Below, piece by piece: positions 5,981-6,395 of a stretch of DNA of 6,395 nucleotides. The stretch lies in contig DUKK01000172.1 of assembly GCA_013329355.1 (NCBI GenBank), positions 1 to 6,395 on the forward strand, in the 5' to 3' direction. The position numbers were made by a program, and so were the translations under genes. Each line of letters starts with the position of its first letter. Position 1 is the stretch's first letter. This stretch comes from Candidatus Poseidoniaceae archaeon (GTDB lineage Archaea; Thermoplasmatota; Poseidoniia; Poseidoniales; Poseidoniaceae). The notes beneath the pieces were generated by a model. It searched no databases. It was not told the origin of the DNA and was given only the letters and a program-made list of their open reading frames with translations.

Positions 5981-6028
5981 GATAGTACATTTACACACAA
6001 ACAACTCTCACTCATAACGGTAACTGTT

Positions 6029-6053
6029 TGTATATAGGAATAATCTAAATATG
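6029..6053. promoter_or_regulatory. Candidate promoter elements between the membrane-protein gene and arsC
   Basis: The near-symmetric GTATATAG (6030-6037) is a plausible archaeal TATA box on either strand. Reading right, it would start transcription near 6060, a short leader before the GTG at 6073. Reading left, it would start near 6008, ahead of the mrp-cluster membrane gene. A second AT-rich element, CTAAATATG (6045-6053), is about 24 bases from the GTG and could instead give a leaderless arsC transcript. Only the base composition and spacing support these calls. Confidence 0.4.
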
Positions 6054-6072
6054 TCGGTATTGTGATTATCAT

Positions 6073-6395
6073 GTGCGTATTTTGTTTGTTTGTGTTGGCA
6101 ACTCCTGTCGGTCACAAATGGCAGAAGGTATCGCAAAATTTCATGGTCACGACGCCAAATCCGCTGGCACACATCCAGCAAACAACATCGCTAGCAACGC
6201 CATAACCGTACTCGAAAATATGGGCATTGATACCGAGGGTATGAAACCAAAGAATTTGACATTATTCGATGTTTCGGATTTTGACTTAGTAATCTCGATG
6301 GGGTGCGGCGTTGAATGTCCATCAGTCAGGTTGGATGATGATTGGCAATTGGAAGATCCCGTCGGCCAATCAATTGCGGTTTTTGAAGAAACCGC
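6073..6395 (+). CDS. arsC: Arsenate reductase / low-molecular-weight phosphatase-fold protein (3' truncated)
   Basis: The fold is that of low-molecular-weight tyrosine phosphatases. The visible 107 residues begin with the phosphate-binding loop VCVGNSCRSQMAEG (6-19), the CX5RS signature with nucleophile C7 and R13. SAGTHPA (30-36) follows, then ISMGCGVECP (74-83) and LEDPVG (93-98), where D95 is the expected general acid. SQMAEG and the late cysteine pair C78/C82 are typical of the arsenate reductase branch, which moves a disulfide from the nucleophile to a second cysteine for reduction by thioredoxin. Plain phosphatases usually read SPMAE and lack the pair. Reduction of arsenate to arsenite is therefore likely but not certain. 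The GTG start at 6073 is preferred because the frame closes at 6046-6048 and the N-terminus VRILFVC fits the family. There is no clear Shine-Dalgarno, so a leaderless message is possible. The C-terminus, roughly 25-35 residues, lies beyond the window. Confidence 0.85.
   Translation, partial: MRILFVCVGNSCRSQMAEGIAKFHGHDAKSAGTHPANNIASNAITVLENMGIDTEGMKPKNLTLFDVSDFDLVISMGCGVECPSVRLDDDWQLEDPVGQSIAVFEET

Noticed and set aside
1..6395. Search by eye for tRNA, rRNA, CRISPR repeats, insertion sequences and tandem repeats
   Set aside because: Gene packing leaves little free space; no cloverleaf-like sequence, direct-repeat array, transposase motif or terminal inverted repeats were seen.

Overview
The window looks like a gene-dense, moderately AT-rich piece of an archaeal chromosome. 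The strongest lineage marker is a stand-alone Bud32 (KEOPS) kinase, a gene of Archaea and Eukarya. Short spacers, SD-like GGAG/GAGG motifs, likely GTG starts and candidate TATA boxes fit as well. Together with a long bacterial-type NadA and a surface-type TolB-like ectodomain, this suggests a mesophilic euryarchaeon, possibly of the marine Poseidoniales (Marine Group II) type. The lineage is an inference; there is no rRNA or taxonomic marker to prove it.

Layout, left to right: (1) the last 46 codons of an unidentified plus-strand gene end one base from the convergent bud32 stop; (2) bud32 (minus) and nadA (plus) diverge from a 47-bp spacer; (3) nadA converges, with a 3-bp gap, on a 692-codon minus-strand gene joining a PAP2/IPC-synthase-like membrane domain to a beta-propeller-like ectodomain; (4) upstream of that gene lies a compact minus-strand cluster, transcribed in the order small four-helix membrane protein, Mrp/NBP35-family ATPase, DUF971 protein; (5) across a divergent promoter region, an arsenate reductase / low-molecular-weight phosphatase gene runs off the right edge. 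No intergenic stretch exceeds 100 bp, and I saw no tRNA, rRNA, CRISPR or mobile element.

Most of the genes look like housekeeping: tRNA t6A modification (bud32), de novo NAD synthesis with a 4Fe-4S enzyme (nadA), and a redox/detoxification enzyme (arsC-like).

The most unusual part is the Mrp-DUF971 pair. The Mrp ATPase keeps all its nucleotide-binding motifs but has no cysteine at all. The CPxC loop that should hold its bridging Fe-S cluster is replaced by a longer, cysteine-free insertion. The adjacent DUF971 protein carries a CxCxxC motif plus a fourth cysteine where relatives usually have histidine. In plant HCF101 these two domains are parts of one polypeptide, so the pair resembles a split HCF101-like module whose metal site lies only in the small partner. 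The second unusual item is the PAP2-propeller fusion, a predicted lipid head-group or phosphatase enzyme tethered to a large sequon-rich external domain.
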